DNA of 64,000 bases, from NCBI RefSeq assembly GCF_000513295.1, contig NC_023065.1, forward strand, positions 186,001-250,000, given 5' to 3'. This document shows positions 1 through 8,241 of this stretch, piece by piece. Source of the stretch: Magnetospirillum gryphiswaldense MSR-1 v2 (GTDB lineage: Bacteria; Pseudomonadota; Alphaproteobacteria; Rhodospirillales; Magnetospirillaceae). Under the pieces are notes generated by a model that worked only from the letters and a program-made list of their open reading frames with translations, was not told the origin of the DNA and searched no databases. The translations under genes and the position numbers were made by a program. Positions within the stretch are counted from its first letter, which is position 1. Each line of letters begins with the position of its first letter.

Positions 1-1
1 C

Positions 2-934
2 ATTGCCCTGGCGGGCGCTGGTGCGCAAACCCGGCAGATCCGGTACGAATGCGGCATGGCCCATCTGGCCTTGGGCCAGGGGGGCGAGGCGCTGGCCTGT
101 TTCGACGCCATCCTGGCCGCCGATCCCGACCATGCGGTGTCGTGGTTCGCCAGCCATGCCGCCGCCTTGGAGTTGAATGGACTGGGCGACGCGTTGGCCC
201 GCCTGGACCGGGCCTGCGCTTGCCAAGGCGCCAATGGCCGCTATCGGGCCTTTGCCGTCGCCTATGGCCTGCTGACCGGGGCCGATGTGGCGGCGATGGA
301 AGCAGAGCATATCGCCGGCTTTCCCGCCCGCCGTCCGCTGGTGGACGGGGTGCGGGCGCTGGCGCCGTTGCTGCCGCGCCCGCCCCGCCTGTTCGGGCTG
401 TCGGCCAGCACCTTGGATTTCGCCCTCGATCAGGCCACCGTGCCGGGATTGGTGCTGGAATTCGGTGTCCGTCGCGGCACCTCGCTCAATCGGTTGGCGG
501 CGCGGGCCGGGCAGGGGGTGCACGGCTTCGATTCCTTTGAAGGCTTGCCGCAATCCTGGGGGGCGGAACCGGCAGGGGTGCTGACCACCGGGGCGCAAAT
601 GCCGAAAGTAGCCGATAACGTCACGCTGCATGCCGGCTGGTTCGACGACACCTTGGCGCCTTTCCTGGCTGACCATGCCGGTGATGTACGACTGGTCAAT
701 ATCGACAGCGACATCTATGCCTCGGCCCGACAGGTGTTGTTCGCTTTGGCGCCGCGCCTGAAAGCCGGCAGCATCATTGTTTTCGACGAGTTGATCGGCA
801 ACCGCACCTGGGCCGAGGACGAGTTCAAGGCTTTGCTGGAATTCATCCAGGCCTTTGATACAGAAGTGGAAATTCTGGCGGTGGCGCCGTTTTCCAAGCA
901 AGTGGTCATGCGAGTCTTGACTCTGCGCCGCTGA
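2..934 (+). CDS. TPR-containing TylF/MycF-like SAM methyltransferase, 5' end outside window
   Basis: The reading frame is open from the left edge, so the true start lies upstream; the first ATG in the window is at 56. The N-terminal part (alanine-rich helices, with an AxxxFDAILAADPDHA segment) resembles a tetratricopeptide repeat. The C-terminal part looks like a class I SAM-dependent methyltransferase of the macrocin O-methyltransferase (TylF) type: a nucleotide-binding segment LVLEFGVRRGTSLN about 130 residues after the first ATG, then GFDSFEGLP, and an acidic VNIDSDIYASA segment of the kind that binds Mg2+ in this family. Such enzymes methylate sugars or small molecules; the substrate cannot be read here. 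The gene stops 38 nt before the HerA-like ATPase on the same strand. Family assignment is fairly secure, the biological role is not. Confidence 0.75.
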   Translation: MALAGAGAQTRQIRYECGMAHLALGQGGEALACFDAILAADPDHAVSWFASHAAALELNGLGDALARLDRACACQGANGRYRAFAVAYGLLTGADVAAMEAEHIAGFPARRPLVDGVRALAPLLPRPPRLFGLSASTLDFALDQATVPGLVLEFGVRRGTSLNRLAARAGQGVHGFDSFEGLPQSWGAEPAGVLTTGAQMPKVADNVTLHAGWFDDTLAPFLADHAGDVRLVNIDSDIYASARQVLFALAPRLKAGSIIVFDELIGNRTWAEDEFKALLEFIQAFDTEVEILAVAPFSKQVVMRVLTLRR

Positions 935-972
935 TGGTCAGAGTCGGGCGTTTATAGCGAGAGGACGAATCC

Positions 973-2481
973 ATGACCGTAGCCATCGAGATGGGAACGA
1001 CGCAGGCGGGCATCGCCGCGACGCTCGATCTCGAGGAATTGCTGGCCACCCGTCTGCTGGTGCAGGGCAATTCCGGCTCGGGCAAGTCGCATCTGTTGCG
1101 CCGGCTGGTGGAGCAAAGCGCCCAATGGGTGCAGCAGGCCTTGATCGACCCCGAAGGCGATTTCGTCACCCTGGCCGAGCAATTCGGCCATGTGGTGGTC
1201 GATGCCGCCGCCCATACCGAGGCGGCGTTGCAGCAGATCGCCGCCCGCGTGCGCCTGCATCGGGTGTCGGTGGTGCTGAACCTGGAAAATCTGGAAACCG
1301 AACGGCAGATGCGCCATGCCGCCGCCTTTTTGGGCGGTCTGTTCGATGTCGACCGCGACTATTGGTTCCCCATGCTGGTGGTGGTGGACGAAGCGCAATT
1401 GTTCGCCCCGGCCGCTGCCGGCGAGGTGTCGGACGAAGCGCGCAAGGCCAGTCTGGGGGCCATGACCAATCTGATGTGCCGGGGCCGCAAACGCGGTCTG
1501 GCCGGCATCATCGCCACCCAGCGTCTGGCCAAGCTGGCCAAGAACGTGGCGGCGGAGGCTTCCAACTTCCTGATGGGCCGGACCTTCCTGGATATCGACA
1601 TGAGCCGCGCCGCCGACCTGCTGGGCATGGAACGGCGCCAGGCGGAAATGTTCCGCGATCTCAATCGCGGCCAGTTCATCGCCCTGGGGCCGGCTTTGTC
1701 GCGCCGCCCGCTGTCCATCCGCATCGGCGCCGTCGCCACCGATGGCCGCACCGGCAACGCCCGGCTGCTGCCCTTGCCGGAAAAGCCGCCGGAAGACGCC
1801 CATGATCTGATCTTCAAGGCGGGCGAAAACGAAGTGCTGCGCCCGGCCAACCGTCCGGCCCCCATGGATACGGCGCAATTGCTGGCGCAATTGGCCGCCA
1901 CCCGCCCGCCGCCGCCGCCGCCGGGCGAGGTGCTGGCGCGCGAGGTGACGGCGCCGCCGCCGCGCCCGCCGGACGGCCCCAAGGCCAGCATCGACGACGT
2001 GCTGCGCGAGGTGCTGGCCGACCCCGAGGCGGTTTATCGCTCGCCGGCCCAGGTCTATCAGGATTTTCTGGTGCGTTGCCGCCAGCACGGCATCCATGGC
2101 CGTAGCCTGGACATGAGCGCGTTTCGCCGCAAGATGGCCTCGGTCCGCGCCGGTGTCGACGCCGAAACCGCCGACACGCCGGAATGGGATCAGGCGCTGA
2201 CCGTTTCCGCCGCCCTGGCCGAGGACATCCAGCCGGTGTTCCTGCTGCTGGCCCGCGCCGCCCATGATCAGGTGCCGTGCCCGTCCAATGCCCAGATCGC
2301 CCGGGCGCGCGGCTCGCGCTCTCCGCGTCGGGCCTTGGGCCTGCTGGAACACATGGAAGGCCAGGGGCTGATCACCTCGGACGTGGACGCCTATGGCAAC
2401 CGCACCATCGCCGTGCCAGCCTTGGGCTGGCAAACCCAGCCCGGCAACCCGGATGCGGATGATGTGGAGGATGTGGCTTAG
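973..2481 (+). CDS. HerA/FtsK-like P-loop ATPase (DUF87 type)
   Basis: 502 residues. A clear Walker A motif GNSGSGKS lies at residues 32-39 and a Walker B segment LVVVDEAQ near 135-142, followed by a CRGRKRGLAGIIATQRLAKL segment that fits the sensor/arginine region of HerA-type hexameric motor ATPases. A proline-rich linker (about residues 300-335) leads to a C-terminal region that looks like a winged helix (segment SNAQIARARGSRSPRRALGLLEHMEG). HerA-type ATPases pump DNA or work with NurA nucleases, but no nuclease gene is adjacent, so the role here is unknown. Its last 4 nt overlap the convergent ybaK gene. The start ATG at 973 follows a GAGAGGA sequence (958-964). Confidence 0.75.
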   Translation: MTVAIEMGTTQAGIAATLDLEELLATRLLVQGNSGSGKSHLLRRLVEQSAQWVQQALIDPEGDFVTLAEQFGHVVVDAAAHTEAALQQIAARVRLHRVSVVLNLENLETERQMRHAAAFLGGLFDVDRDYWFPMLVVVDEAQLFAPAAAGEVSDEARKASLGAMTNLMCRGRKRGLAGIIATQRLAKLAKNVAAEASNFLMGRTFLDIDMSRAADLLGMERRQAEMFRDLNRGQFIALGPALSRRPLSIRIGAVATDGRTGNARLLPLPEKPPEDAHDLIFKAGENEVLRPANRPAPMDTAQLLAQLAATRPPPPPPGEVLAREVTAPPPRPPDGPKASIDDVLREVLADPEAVYRSPAQVYQDFLVRCRQHGIHGRSLDMSAFRRKMASVRAGVDAETADTPEWDQALTVSAALAEDIQPVFLLLARAAHDQVPCPSNAQIARARGSRSPRRALGLLEHMEGQGLITSDVDAYGNRTIAVPALGWQTQPGNPDADDVEDVA

Positions 2482-2957
2482 TCGCTGGTGGCGATCTTGG
2501 CCGCCACCGCCCCGGTTGCCGCCATCAGGTCAGCCGCAATCGCCTTGATCTGAAGCCCGCGCTGGCCGCCGTTGACGACGATGAAATCCAAGGTAAGGGC
2601 GCTGTCGTCGACAAAGGCGCGCAGACGCTTTTTCTGCCCCAGCGGGCTGATACCGCCGATCTTGTAGCCGGTGATGCGTTCGGCGTCCGGCCCCTTCATC
2701 ATCGCCGCCGCTTTCTTGCCCGCCGCCGCCGCCAAAGCCTTCAAATTCAGTTCGCGGTCGGAAGGGACGATGGCCACCACCGCTTCGTCGCCGGCTTGGA
2801 CCATCAATGTCTTGAACACCTGAAACGCCGGCAAGCCCAGGGCCTGGGCCGCGTGCAGGCCGATGGACTGGGCATCGGGGTCGTAGTCGTACTCCAGCAA
2901 GGCAAAGGGCTTGCCGGATTTTTCCATGGCCATGGTGGCCGGTGTCTTCTTCGCCAT
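2478..2957 (-). CDS. ybaK: Cys-tRNA(Pro)/Cys-tRNA(Cys) deacylase, YbaK/EbsC family
   Basis: 159 residues, the usual length of the family. The whole chain matches the YbaK fold: N-terminal AMEKSGKPFALLEYDYDPDA, the FQVFKTLMVQ strand with the conserved lysine, the AIVPSDRELNLKALAAAAG helix and the KIGGISPLGQKKRLRAFVDD segment that forms the editing pocket. The known role of the family is to hydrolyse Cys mischarged onto tRNA(Pro) in the cytoplasm, acting in trans with prolyl-tRNA synthetase. It is convergent with the HerA-like gene and appears monocistronic. High confidence in family, moderate in exact substrate. Confidence 0.92.
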   Translation of the reverse strand: MAKKTPATMAMEKSGKPFALLEYDYDPDAQSIGLHAAQALGLPAFQVFKTLMVQAGDEAVVAIVPSDRELNLKALAAAAGKKAAAMMKGPDAERITGYKIGGISPLGQKKRLRAFVDDSALTLDFIVVNGGQRGLQIKAIAADLMAATGAVAAKIATSD

Positions 2958-2978
2958 GGCCCCAGCATAACCAAAGCG

Positions 2979-3012
2979 GAAAAAATGGGGAAGGCGTCAC
3001 GGCGCCTTCCCC
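2979..3012 (-). terminator. Intrinsic terminator downstream of the 3030-3533 gene
   Basis: A 10-bp perfect GC-rich stem (GGGGAAGGCG, 6-nt loop, CGCCTTCCCC at 2987-3012) is followed on the minus strand by ATTTTTTCC. It sits 18 nt past the stop of the secreted protein gene and just before ybaK. Confidence 0.85.
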
Positions 3013-3029
3013 CAGGGAGGAATGTGCGG

Positions 3030-3533
3030 TTACTTGGGCTGGTTGCAGGCAACCTGCTTGACCGGGGCGCTGGCGATCTTGATCCAGTCGCTGGCCAGGC
3101 CGGTGCGGTACTGATACTGGGCGTCACCCGACTTCCAGTCCTTGGACAGCACCATGATCATGTCCAGATTAGCCGGAATGACCGGGCCGATGCCGGCCTG
3201 CGGCGGCCAGTTCACCGGCGGATAACCGGTCAGACGCACCTGGATGTGGGTGTTGTTGGGCATCACCGTCATCACCGAGTAATTGCCGCTGACAGTGCTG
3301 GCTTCGTTCAAGGGCGGATTGGTGGCCTGGGTGATCTGACCCATGCCGTTGACCGCCTGGGCCGGGGTGTTGACGGCTAGGTGCAGATTGACGGCGGGGG
3401 CGCCGGGCATGGCCCCGCCCACCTGATAACAGGCCTGGAACAGGCCGACGGCGCCATTGTCGGCCATGGCCGCCGGAGCGGTGAAGGCGGCGGCGGTCAG
3501 CATTGTGGCGGCCAGGATGGATTTGAACGTCAT
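3030..3533 (-). CDS. Secreted protein of unknown function, possibly DUF1842-like
   Basis: 167 residues with an N-terminal signal peptide (MTFKSILAATMLTAAAFTAP then AAMADNG; cleavage likely after AMA). The mature part starts VGLFQACYQVGGAMPGAP and contains AVNTPAQAVNGMGQITQATNPPL, a pattern I associate with the DUF1842 family, though I cannot confirm this by search. No catalytic motif is visible; two cysteines (one near each end of the mature chain) could form a disulfide. A strong Shine-Dalgarno AGGAGGA precedes the ATG, an AT-rich promoter region lies upstream, and an intrinsic terminator follows, so it is a single-gene unit. Confidence 0.65.
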   Translation of the reverse strand: MTFKSILAATMLTAAAFTAPAAMADNGAVGLFQACYQVGGAMPGAPAVNLHLAVNTPAQAVNGMGQITQATNPPLNEASTVSGNYSVMTVMPNNTHIQVRLTGYPPVNWPPQAGIGPVIPANLDMIMVLSKDWKSGDAQYQYRTGLASDWIKIASAPVKQVACNQPK

Positions 3534-3664
3534 GAATATCCTCCTATCTTGATCTTAGCAATCCAAGGTAGTTGCGTGTGAGTATGATGCACCAAAAACT
3601 AGCATACACAATCACAATAAGAGGATGTGCGCATATATAATTTGTATTTTTAGTTGTATGTCGG

Positions 3665-4090
3665 TTAGTCGTGGCTGGGCTTGCCCTGGCGCAGGGCCTT
3701 GATGGCGCCCCGCTTGCCCTTGCTGTCCATGCGGCGCTGCTGGCTGCCTTTGGTCGGTTTTGTCGGGCGGCGCTTGGGCGGCGGTGGCTTGGCCGCCTCA
3801 CGGATCAGCTCGACCAGCTTGCCCAAGGCCTCGGCCCGGTTGCGTTCCTGGCTGCGATGTTCCTGGGCGGTGACGATCAACACGCCCTCCAGGGTCAGCC
3901 GCCGCCCCGCCAGACGCTCCAGCCGGGTCTTGACGTCGTCGGGCAGGCTGGGGGAGTTGCGCACGTCGAAGCGCAGTTCCACCGCTGTTTCGACCTTGTT
4001 GACGTTTTGCCCACCCGGCCCCGAGGATCGGCAAAAACTTTCGCTGATCTCGCGCTCGTCGATGGCGATGCGGCGGGTGATGGGGATCAT
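3665..4090 (-). CDS. arfB: Peptidyl-tRNA hydrolase ArfB (YaeJ), GGQ ribosome-rescue factor
   Basis: 141 residues from the ATG at 4090, which matches the normal length; the open frame reaches back to 4237 but the extra 49 residues have no family counterpart. It begins MIPITRRIAIDEREI and contains the catalytic GGQ loop in RSSGPGGQNVNKVETAVELR (residues about 22-41). The C-terminus is a basic tail (RRPTKPTKGSQQRRMDSKGKR) of the type that occupies the empty mRNA channel of stalled ribosomes. ArfB hydrolyses peptidyl-tRNA on ribosomes stalled without a stop codon. No operon partner is evident. Confidence 0.93.
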   Translation of the reverse strand: MIPITRRIAIDEREISESFCRSSGPGGQNVNKVETAVELRFDVRNSPSLPDDVKTRLERLAGRRLTLEGVLIVTAQEHRSQERNRAEALGKLVELIREAAKPPPPKRRPTKPTKGSQQRRMDSKGKRGAIKALRQGKPSHD

Positions 4091-4371
4091 GCTGTCAAGG
4101 TTCCCGGAACGGCGCATTCGGTGCGACGGTTTTTCGCTATGTCCGGGCTGGCCCCGGCCACCGATATGACTATCTCCTACCGTGTGCAGGCGTGAAAAAC
4201 AACTTCGCAACGCGCGGTGGCCTCTAACGCCTTTCAATGTCGGGGGAGTGGTGCCAATCTATACGGACGTCTGGGGGGCGATGGCCTGTCTCATGAAGAT
4301 CGTCAGGTCCGGGCTGCAATTTCCCCATCTGGAATATACGAGCTGTGTTCAATCAAAATGGGAGACTTGCC
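4091..4371. other. Intergenic region between arfB and the small secreted protein
   Basis: 281 nt separating two divergently transcribed genes. I see no convincing gene. It must hold the promoters of both, but no unambiguous -35/-10 pair was found. Confidence 0.5.
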
Positions 4372-4635
4372 ATGAAGTATTTGCTGGCTGCCGCGTTCTT
4401 ATCCGCTTCCCTGTTCGCCTCTGGTGCCGCCAACGCTGGCGCTGATGATACCAAGTGGGTCGCCAAGTGCGTCAGCGACAATTCCGATGCCAAGGTTTCT
4501 GTTGAAGTTGTCACTAAATACTGTACCTGCATGAACAACAAGATGGACGACAACGAAACCCAGTCCATCACGCAGTGGGAAAAGACCCATCAAGCCGAGA
4601 CGAAGGCCTGTGAGAAAGAATCTGGTTGGAAGTAA
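4372..4635 (+). CDS. Small secreted cysteine-containing protein, unknown function
   Basis: 87 residues. The start at 4372 is preferred over an in-frame ATG at 4345 because GGGAG lies 7 nt upstream and the product then begins with a classical signal peptide (MKYLLAAAFLSASLFASG, then AANAGAD). The mature part of about 63 residues is acidic/lysine-rich and carries four cysteines (KCVSD, YCTCM, KACEKE), suggesting one or two disulfides in the periplasm. I do not recognise the family. It is followed by a strong intrinsic terminator and so is monocistronic. Confidence 0.6.
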   Translation: MKYLLAAAFLSASLFASGAANAGADDTKWVAKCVSDNSDAKVSVEVVTKYCTCMNNKMDDNETQSITQWEKTHQAETKACEKESGWK

Positions 4636-4660
4636 CTTTATATTAAAATGAATCCATAAA

Positions 4661-4698
4661 ACGGGAGTGGATACAGTGTATCTACTCCCGTTTTTTAT
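4661..4698 (+). terminator. Strong intrinsic terminator after the small secreted protein gene
   Basis: A 14-bp stem with one G-T wobble (ACGGGAGTGGATAC / GTATCTACTCCCGT, loop AGT, 4661-4691) is followed by TTTTTATT. Flanking A and T runs could let it work in both directions. Confidence 0.9.
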
Positions 4699-4860
4699 TG
4701 TGTATTGGGCGGATTTTTATTTTATGTAAATCTCTGTCGACGTTTCCCGTAATAAAATATTTATGATATTTGTATAATCGGTTTGATGTTTGTTGCCTAT
4801 TGTGTGCATCCCATAGGATTATGGGTGGCGATATATGTTGCAGGTTAGTGGAAGAATACC

Positions 4861-6091
4861 ATGCCAGCAGACGTGACCCTGACCGCGACAACGCGGCAGA
4901 ACCTTGGCTCCATCCAATCGACAGAGGCGCTGCGGGGCCGAACCCAGAGCCGGCTCGCCACCGGTCTGAAGGTGGCGTCGGTTATTGATGACGCCATTGC
5001 CTATTTCCAAGGTCGGGCCTTGGGCGACCGGGCCATGGGATTGCTGGAAACCAAGGATGGGATTGCCGGCGGCATCGGCTCGATCAAGGCGGCCATGGAG
5101 GGTTTGTCCGGTATCGAGGACATCATCGTCCAGATGAAGGGCTTGGCCCTGGCCGCCAAATCGGAAGCAAGCCAGATCACCCGCCACCAGTTGTATCGGC
5201 AATATGGCGAGTTGCGCGAGCAACTGGACGCGGTGGCCAACGATGCCCATTTCAACGGCATGAACCTGATCGGCAATCCGGCCGCAAATGTGCAGGTGCG
5301 GCTCAGCCCATTGGGGGCCGAACCGGTGTCGAAGCTGGAGATCATGGGAGTCACCATCAACGCCGCCAGTCTGGGACTGGCGCCGCAGACCGTCGATATC
5401 AGCGCGGCCTCATGGCGGTGACGCCGCGGTGAAGGCCCGGTTCGATGCCTGGGCGGCCAGCATGATCAGCATGACCAATTCCGGTGCCGGGTCGGCGGTT
5501 GCCACCGAGACCGTGGTCACCGGCATCGGGGCGTTGAAGGCCTTAAGCCCGGGCGGCAGCGTGGCCTTGGTTTCCGATGCCGATGGCGTGATGAGCATGG
5601 ATGGAGAAGATGCCGTCAATCCGGTGAGCGCCGACGCGCAATACCGTGCCGTGGTGGCCTTGCAGGGCTATATGGCCAGCGGCGGCAATCCTGGCGACGA
5701 GGTTCATGATCTTGGGAGCGGTCTGTCCGACGGCGCCTTCACCACCGGGAATTACCCCGGGGTGATGGTGTCGCTGCATGAATATCCATGGGAAAGCCAA
5801 GACCATTATCTCGACAACATCGACTTTCACATCAGCGCCCTGGATGTGGCGCTGACCACGGTGCGCAGCACCATGGCCGAGATGGGCGGCAATATCGCCT
5901 TATTGCAGGTACGGGATAGTTTCGCCCAGAATTTGGCCGACATCGCCCGCGAAGGGGCGGGCAAGCTGGTCAATGCCGATCTGAACGAGGAGGGGGCCAA
6001 TATGGTCGCCTTGCAAACCCGGTCGCAATTGGGGCTGCAGGCCTTATCCTTTGCCGGCAAGGCGGATCAGGCGGTGCTTGACCTGTTCTGA
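4861..6091 (+). pseudogene. Flagellin gene interrupted by a +1 frameshift near 5413
   Basis: Two overlapping frames together make one flagellin of about 410 residues. The first (4861-5421) has the typical N-terminal D0/D1 region of alphaproteobacterial flagellins: MPADVTLTAT start, RLATGLKVASVIDD, later AHFNGMNLIGN. It stops at the TGA at 5419-5421. The second frame carries the rest, ending in the C-terminal D0 signature (ANMVALQTRSQLGLQALSFA, then GKADQAVLDLF). Removing one base (the T at 5413 is the best candidate) joins them as SAASGGDAAVKARF with no missing sequence. No slippery heptamer or other sign of programmed frameshifting is visible. As written the gene would give a 186-residue truncated product lacking the C-terminal D0 helix needed for filament assembly. 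No other flagellar genes are adjacent. A sequencing error remains possible. Confidence 0.85.
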
Positions 6092-6103
6092 TCCGGGGGA
6101 AAA

Positions 6104-6138
6104 GCCGGGGGGCTTCGGCGGATGTCCGAAGCCCCCCG
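6104..6138. terminator. Hairpin terminator between convergent flagellin and diguanylate cyclase genes
   Basis: A 13-bp perfect stem (CGGGGGGCTTCGG at 6106-6118, CCGAAGCCCCCCG at 6126-6138) sits between the two stops. On the minus strand it is followed by GCTTTTCC, on the plus strand by no T-run, so it fits best as terminator of the minus-strand gene. Confidence 0.7.
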
Positions 6139-6143
6139 ATTGA

Positions 6144-8003
6144 TCAATAACTCTTGTCTTTCCACATGTCGGTATTGAAGCGGACCACCTTGTTGCGACC
6201 GGTGTCCTTGGCCTGATACAGCGCCACGTCGGCGAACTTGACCGCCTGCCAGAAGGTGTCGCTGTCGCTGGGGAAGTCGGCGACGCCGATGGAGATGGTC
6301 TTGCGCAGCACGGTGGTACCGGCCTGGATGTCCAGGGCCTCGACGGTGGAACGGATCTTCTCGGCGATCTGGTCGGCCTGTTCGGGCGAGGCGTCTAGCA
6401 ACACGATCAGGAATTCCTCGCCGCCGTAGCGGATGACCATGTCGGAAGCGCGGACCGCCTGGCGCAGCACCTTGGCCATGGCCTTGATGACGGCGTCGCC
6501 GGCATCGTGGCCATAGGTGTCGTTGACCATTTTGAAGAAGTCCAGGTCCAGCATCATGATGCCGACCTGGGATTGACGGCGCTGGACGTTGGCCACCAGG
6601 GTGTCCACGTACTCTTCCAGGAAGCGGCGGTTGTTGAGCCCGGTCATGGGATCGCGCAACGCCGATTCGCGCAGGGTTTCCATCAGCTTCTTGGTTTCCA
6701 GCACCGGCGCCGCTTCGCGCAGGTAGACGCTGACGTAAGGCAGCTGCTCCTGCATGGCGGCTTCCTCGTCAGGCTTGACGACCAGTTGCAGCACATTGCC
6801 CACGGCACCCGACTGGATGATCGGCAGGCAGATATGCTTGCGGTCCATGGCTTCTTCCGGCGGCATGAACGAATAGCAGATGCCGGGGTTGAGGACGCCA
6901 TCGACCAAGTGGCCGGTGCGTCGCGCCCGGCAGCCTTCGGACCGCACCAGGATCTGTGGGTCGCACCAGCGGCACGATGCCTGCGGCTGGCCGTCCACGT
7001 AAAGCGGGGTCATGTGGTTCTTGTTGGCCTGCATTTCGTAGATGGAAAATTCGCGGATGCCGAATTCGCCTTCCAGGGCGCGGACCAGACGGGTATGGAT
7101 TTCCGCCTTGGTTTCGTCTTCCTCGATGGCCTGCTTGAAATGAGCGGCGCGGGTCAGTCCCTCGACCATGTCGATGGTGGCCGACAACTGGTTTTCGTCG
7201 GGCGACGGCGTGCGGCTGGTCAGCCGCGCCACATTGGCGCCGATGCGGGTCAGGCCCTGGTCGAGGAAGGCCAGCAGCCGGTTCATGTCGGTGGCGATCT
7301 GGCCGATCTCATCCTTGGTGATCTGGTCGACCTTGGCCTTGAAGTCGCCGCGCAGCGCCCGCTGCACCGCATTTTCCACATCGATGGCGGTGGCCGAGAC
7401 CGGGTTGATCATGCGGCGGATCAGGACAAAGGCGATGCCCATGAACAGGGCGACGATGCTGATCAGGGCCGCCACGGTCAGCATGGCCTGGGTCTTCAGA
7501 TTGCCGATGGACACCTTCATGGTGACGGCACCCAGCACCATGCCTTCCTGCACGTCGTGGCATTGCAGGCAGTTGGGCTCGCCGCGATTGGTGGCGATGA
7601 AGGGGATGGTGCCGCGGATCAGCGTGTCGTTTTCGGTCTCGATGATGTCGTAGACCGCCTTGCCTTCGCGCAGAACCTGATTTTCCAAGTCGTCGCTGGG
7701 CGCTTCCTCGTGCAGGCCCGAGCCGAATTGCTTGACCACGGCGGGCGAGCGCACCACCCGGGCCGAGGCCAGGCCCTGGACTTCCATCAAACGCTTGAGG
7801 AAGCTTTCACGCTTGTCGATGACGCCGTTGATCATGGATTCGGTCAGGTGCACGCGCACGATTTCCGCCGCCGTACGGATATGTTCCGACGACGAGGCGA
7901 TGGAAAAGCTGCGGAACGCGAACAGGCTGATGACCATCAGCAAGGCGATCAGCATAGCAGCGATGGCAGCGAACAGGACGCTGATCTTGATATTGAGATT
8001 CAT
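6144..8003 (-). CDS. Membrane diguanylate cyclase with periplasmic c-type heme motif and Cys-rich cytoplasmic domain
   Basis: 619 residues. A first membrane helix (about 8-30) and a second (about 172-196) bracket a periplasmic domain that ends with a CXXCH heme-attachment motif at 145-149 (CLQCH), as in Tll0287/DUF3365-type heme sensors. A HAMP region follows (about 197-250). Residues about 290-430 form a GAF-like domain with five cysteines (344, 347, 358, 376, 392), which could hold a metal or Fe-S centre. The C-terminal GGDEF domain has an intact active site (GGEEF, 527-531) and an RxxD inhibitory site (RASD, 518-521), so it should make cyclic-di-GMP with product inhibition. The natural reading is a redox or gas/ligand sensor controlling cyclic-di-GMP. 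It is divergent from the HD-GYP phosphodiesterase. Confidence 0.9.
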   Translation of the reverse strand: MNLNIKISVLFAAIAAMLIALLMVISLFAFRSFSIASSSEHIRTAAEIVRVHLTESMINGVIDKRESFLKRLMEVQGLASARVVRSPAVVKQFGSGLHEEAPSDDLENQVLREGKAVYDIIETENDTLIRGTIPFIATNRGEPNCLQCHDVQEGMVLGAVTMKVSIGNLKTQAMLTVAALISIVALFMGIAFVLIRRMINPVSATAIDVENAVQRALRGDFKAKVDQITKDEIGQIATDMNRLLAFLDQGLTRIGANVARLTSRTPSPDENQLSATIDMVEGLTRAAHFKQAIEEDETKAEIHTRLVRALEGEFGIREFSIYEMQANKNHMTPLYVDGQPQASCRWCDPQILVRSEGCRARRTGHLVDGVLNPGICYSFMPPEEAMDRKHICLPIIQSGAVGNVLQLVVKPDEEAAMQEQLPYVSVYLREAAPVLETKKLMETLRESALRDPMTGLNNRRFLEEYVDTLVANVQRRQSQVGIMMLDLDFFKMVNDTYGHDAGDAVIKAMAKVLRQAVRASDMVIRYGGEEFLIVLLDASPEQADQIAEKIRSTVEALDIQAGTTVLRKTISIGVADFPSDSDTFWQAVKFADVALYQAKDTGRNKVVRFNTDMWKDKSY

Positions 8004-8241
8004 AACCCCTTGGTCCCCCCAAGACTGATCCGCCTGATGCCGGTGGGCGGATCGAAACGCGCGAAAGGATAATGGGCAAGCTCGGCGGGGGCAATGGCGG
8101 CAATGGCAAAATTATGAATAATCCAGATATTCCCGGCTTTGTTCAGATGTGTGCGTAATACCAAGGGTTAATATTGTTTCTAGTGTGCGCTGGTGGATTT
8201 TGCTATCTAAGGCATGAAACGGGTGGATGAGGAACGGTGCC

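Noticed and set aside
952-2433. Long open frame opposite the HerA-like gene
   Set aside because: A high-GC shadow frame: Gln/His/Arg/Gly-rich, no motifs, and fully inside a gene with Walker motifs.
4182-4445. Small open frame upstream of and overlapping the secreted Cys protein
   Set aside because: No ribosome site, atypical composition, and it overlaps a gene with a clear signal peptide in another frame.
4826-4843. Sigma-54-like TGGC-N8-TTGC upstream of the flagellin
   Set aside because: Spacing is one base too long for sigma-54 and the start site would fall almost on the ATG.
5401-5421. Programmed +1 frameshift in the flagellin
   Set aside because: No slippery codon, internal Shine-Dalgarno or rare-codon stall is visible; a plain insertion or read error explains it better.
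6136-6147. FNR-like TTGATCAATAA
   Set aside because: It lies at the end of a convergent gene pair, not upstream of any promoter, and lacks the TTGAT-N4-ATCAA spacing.
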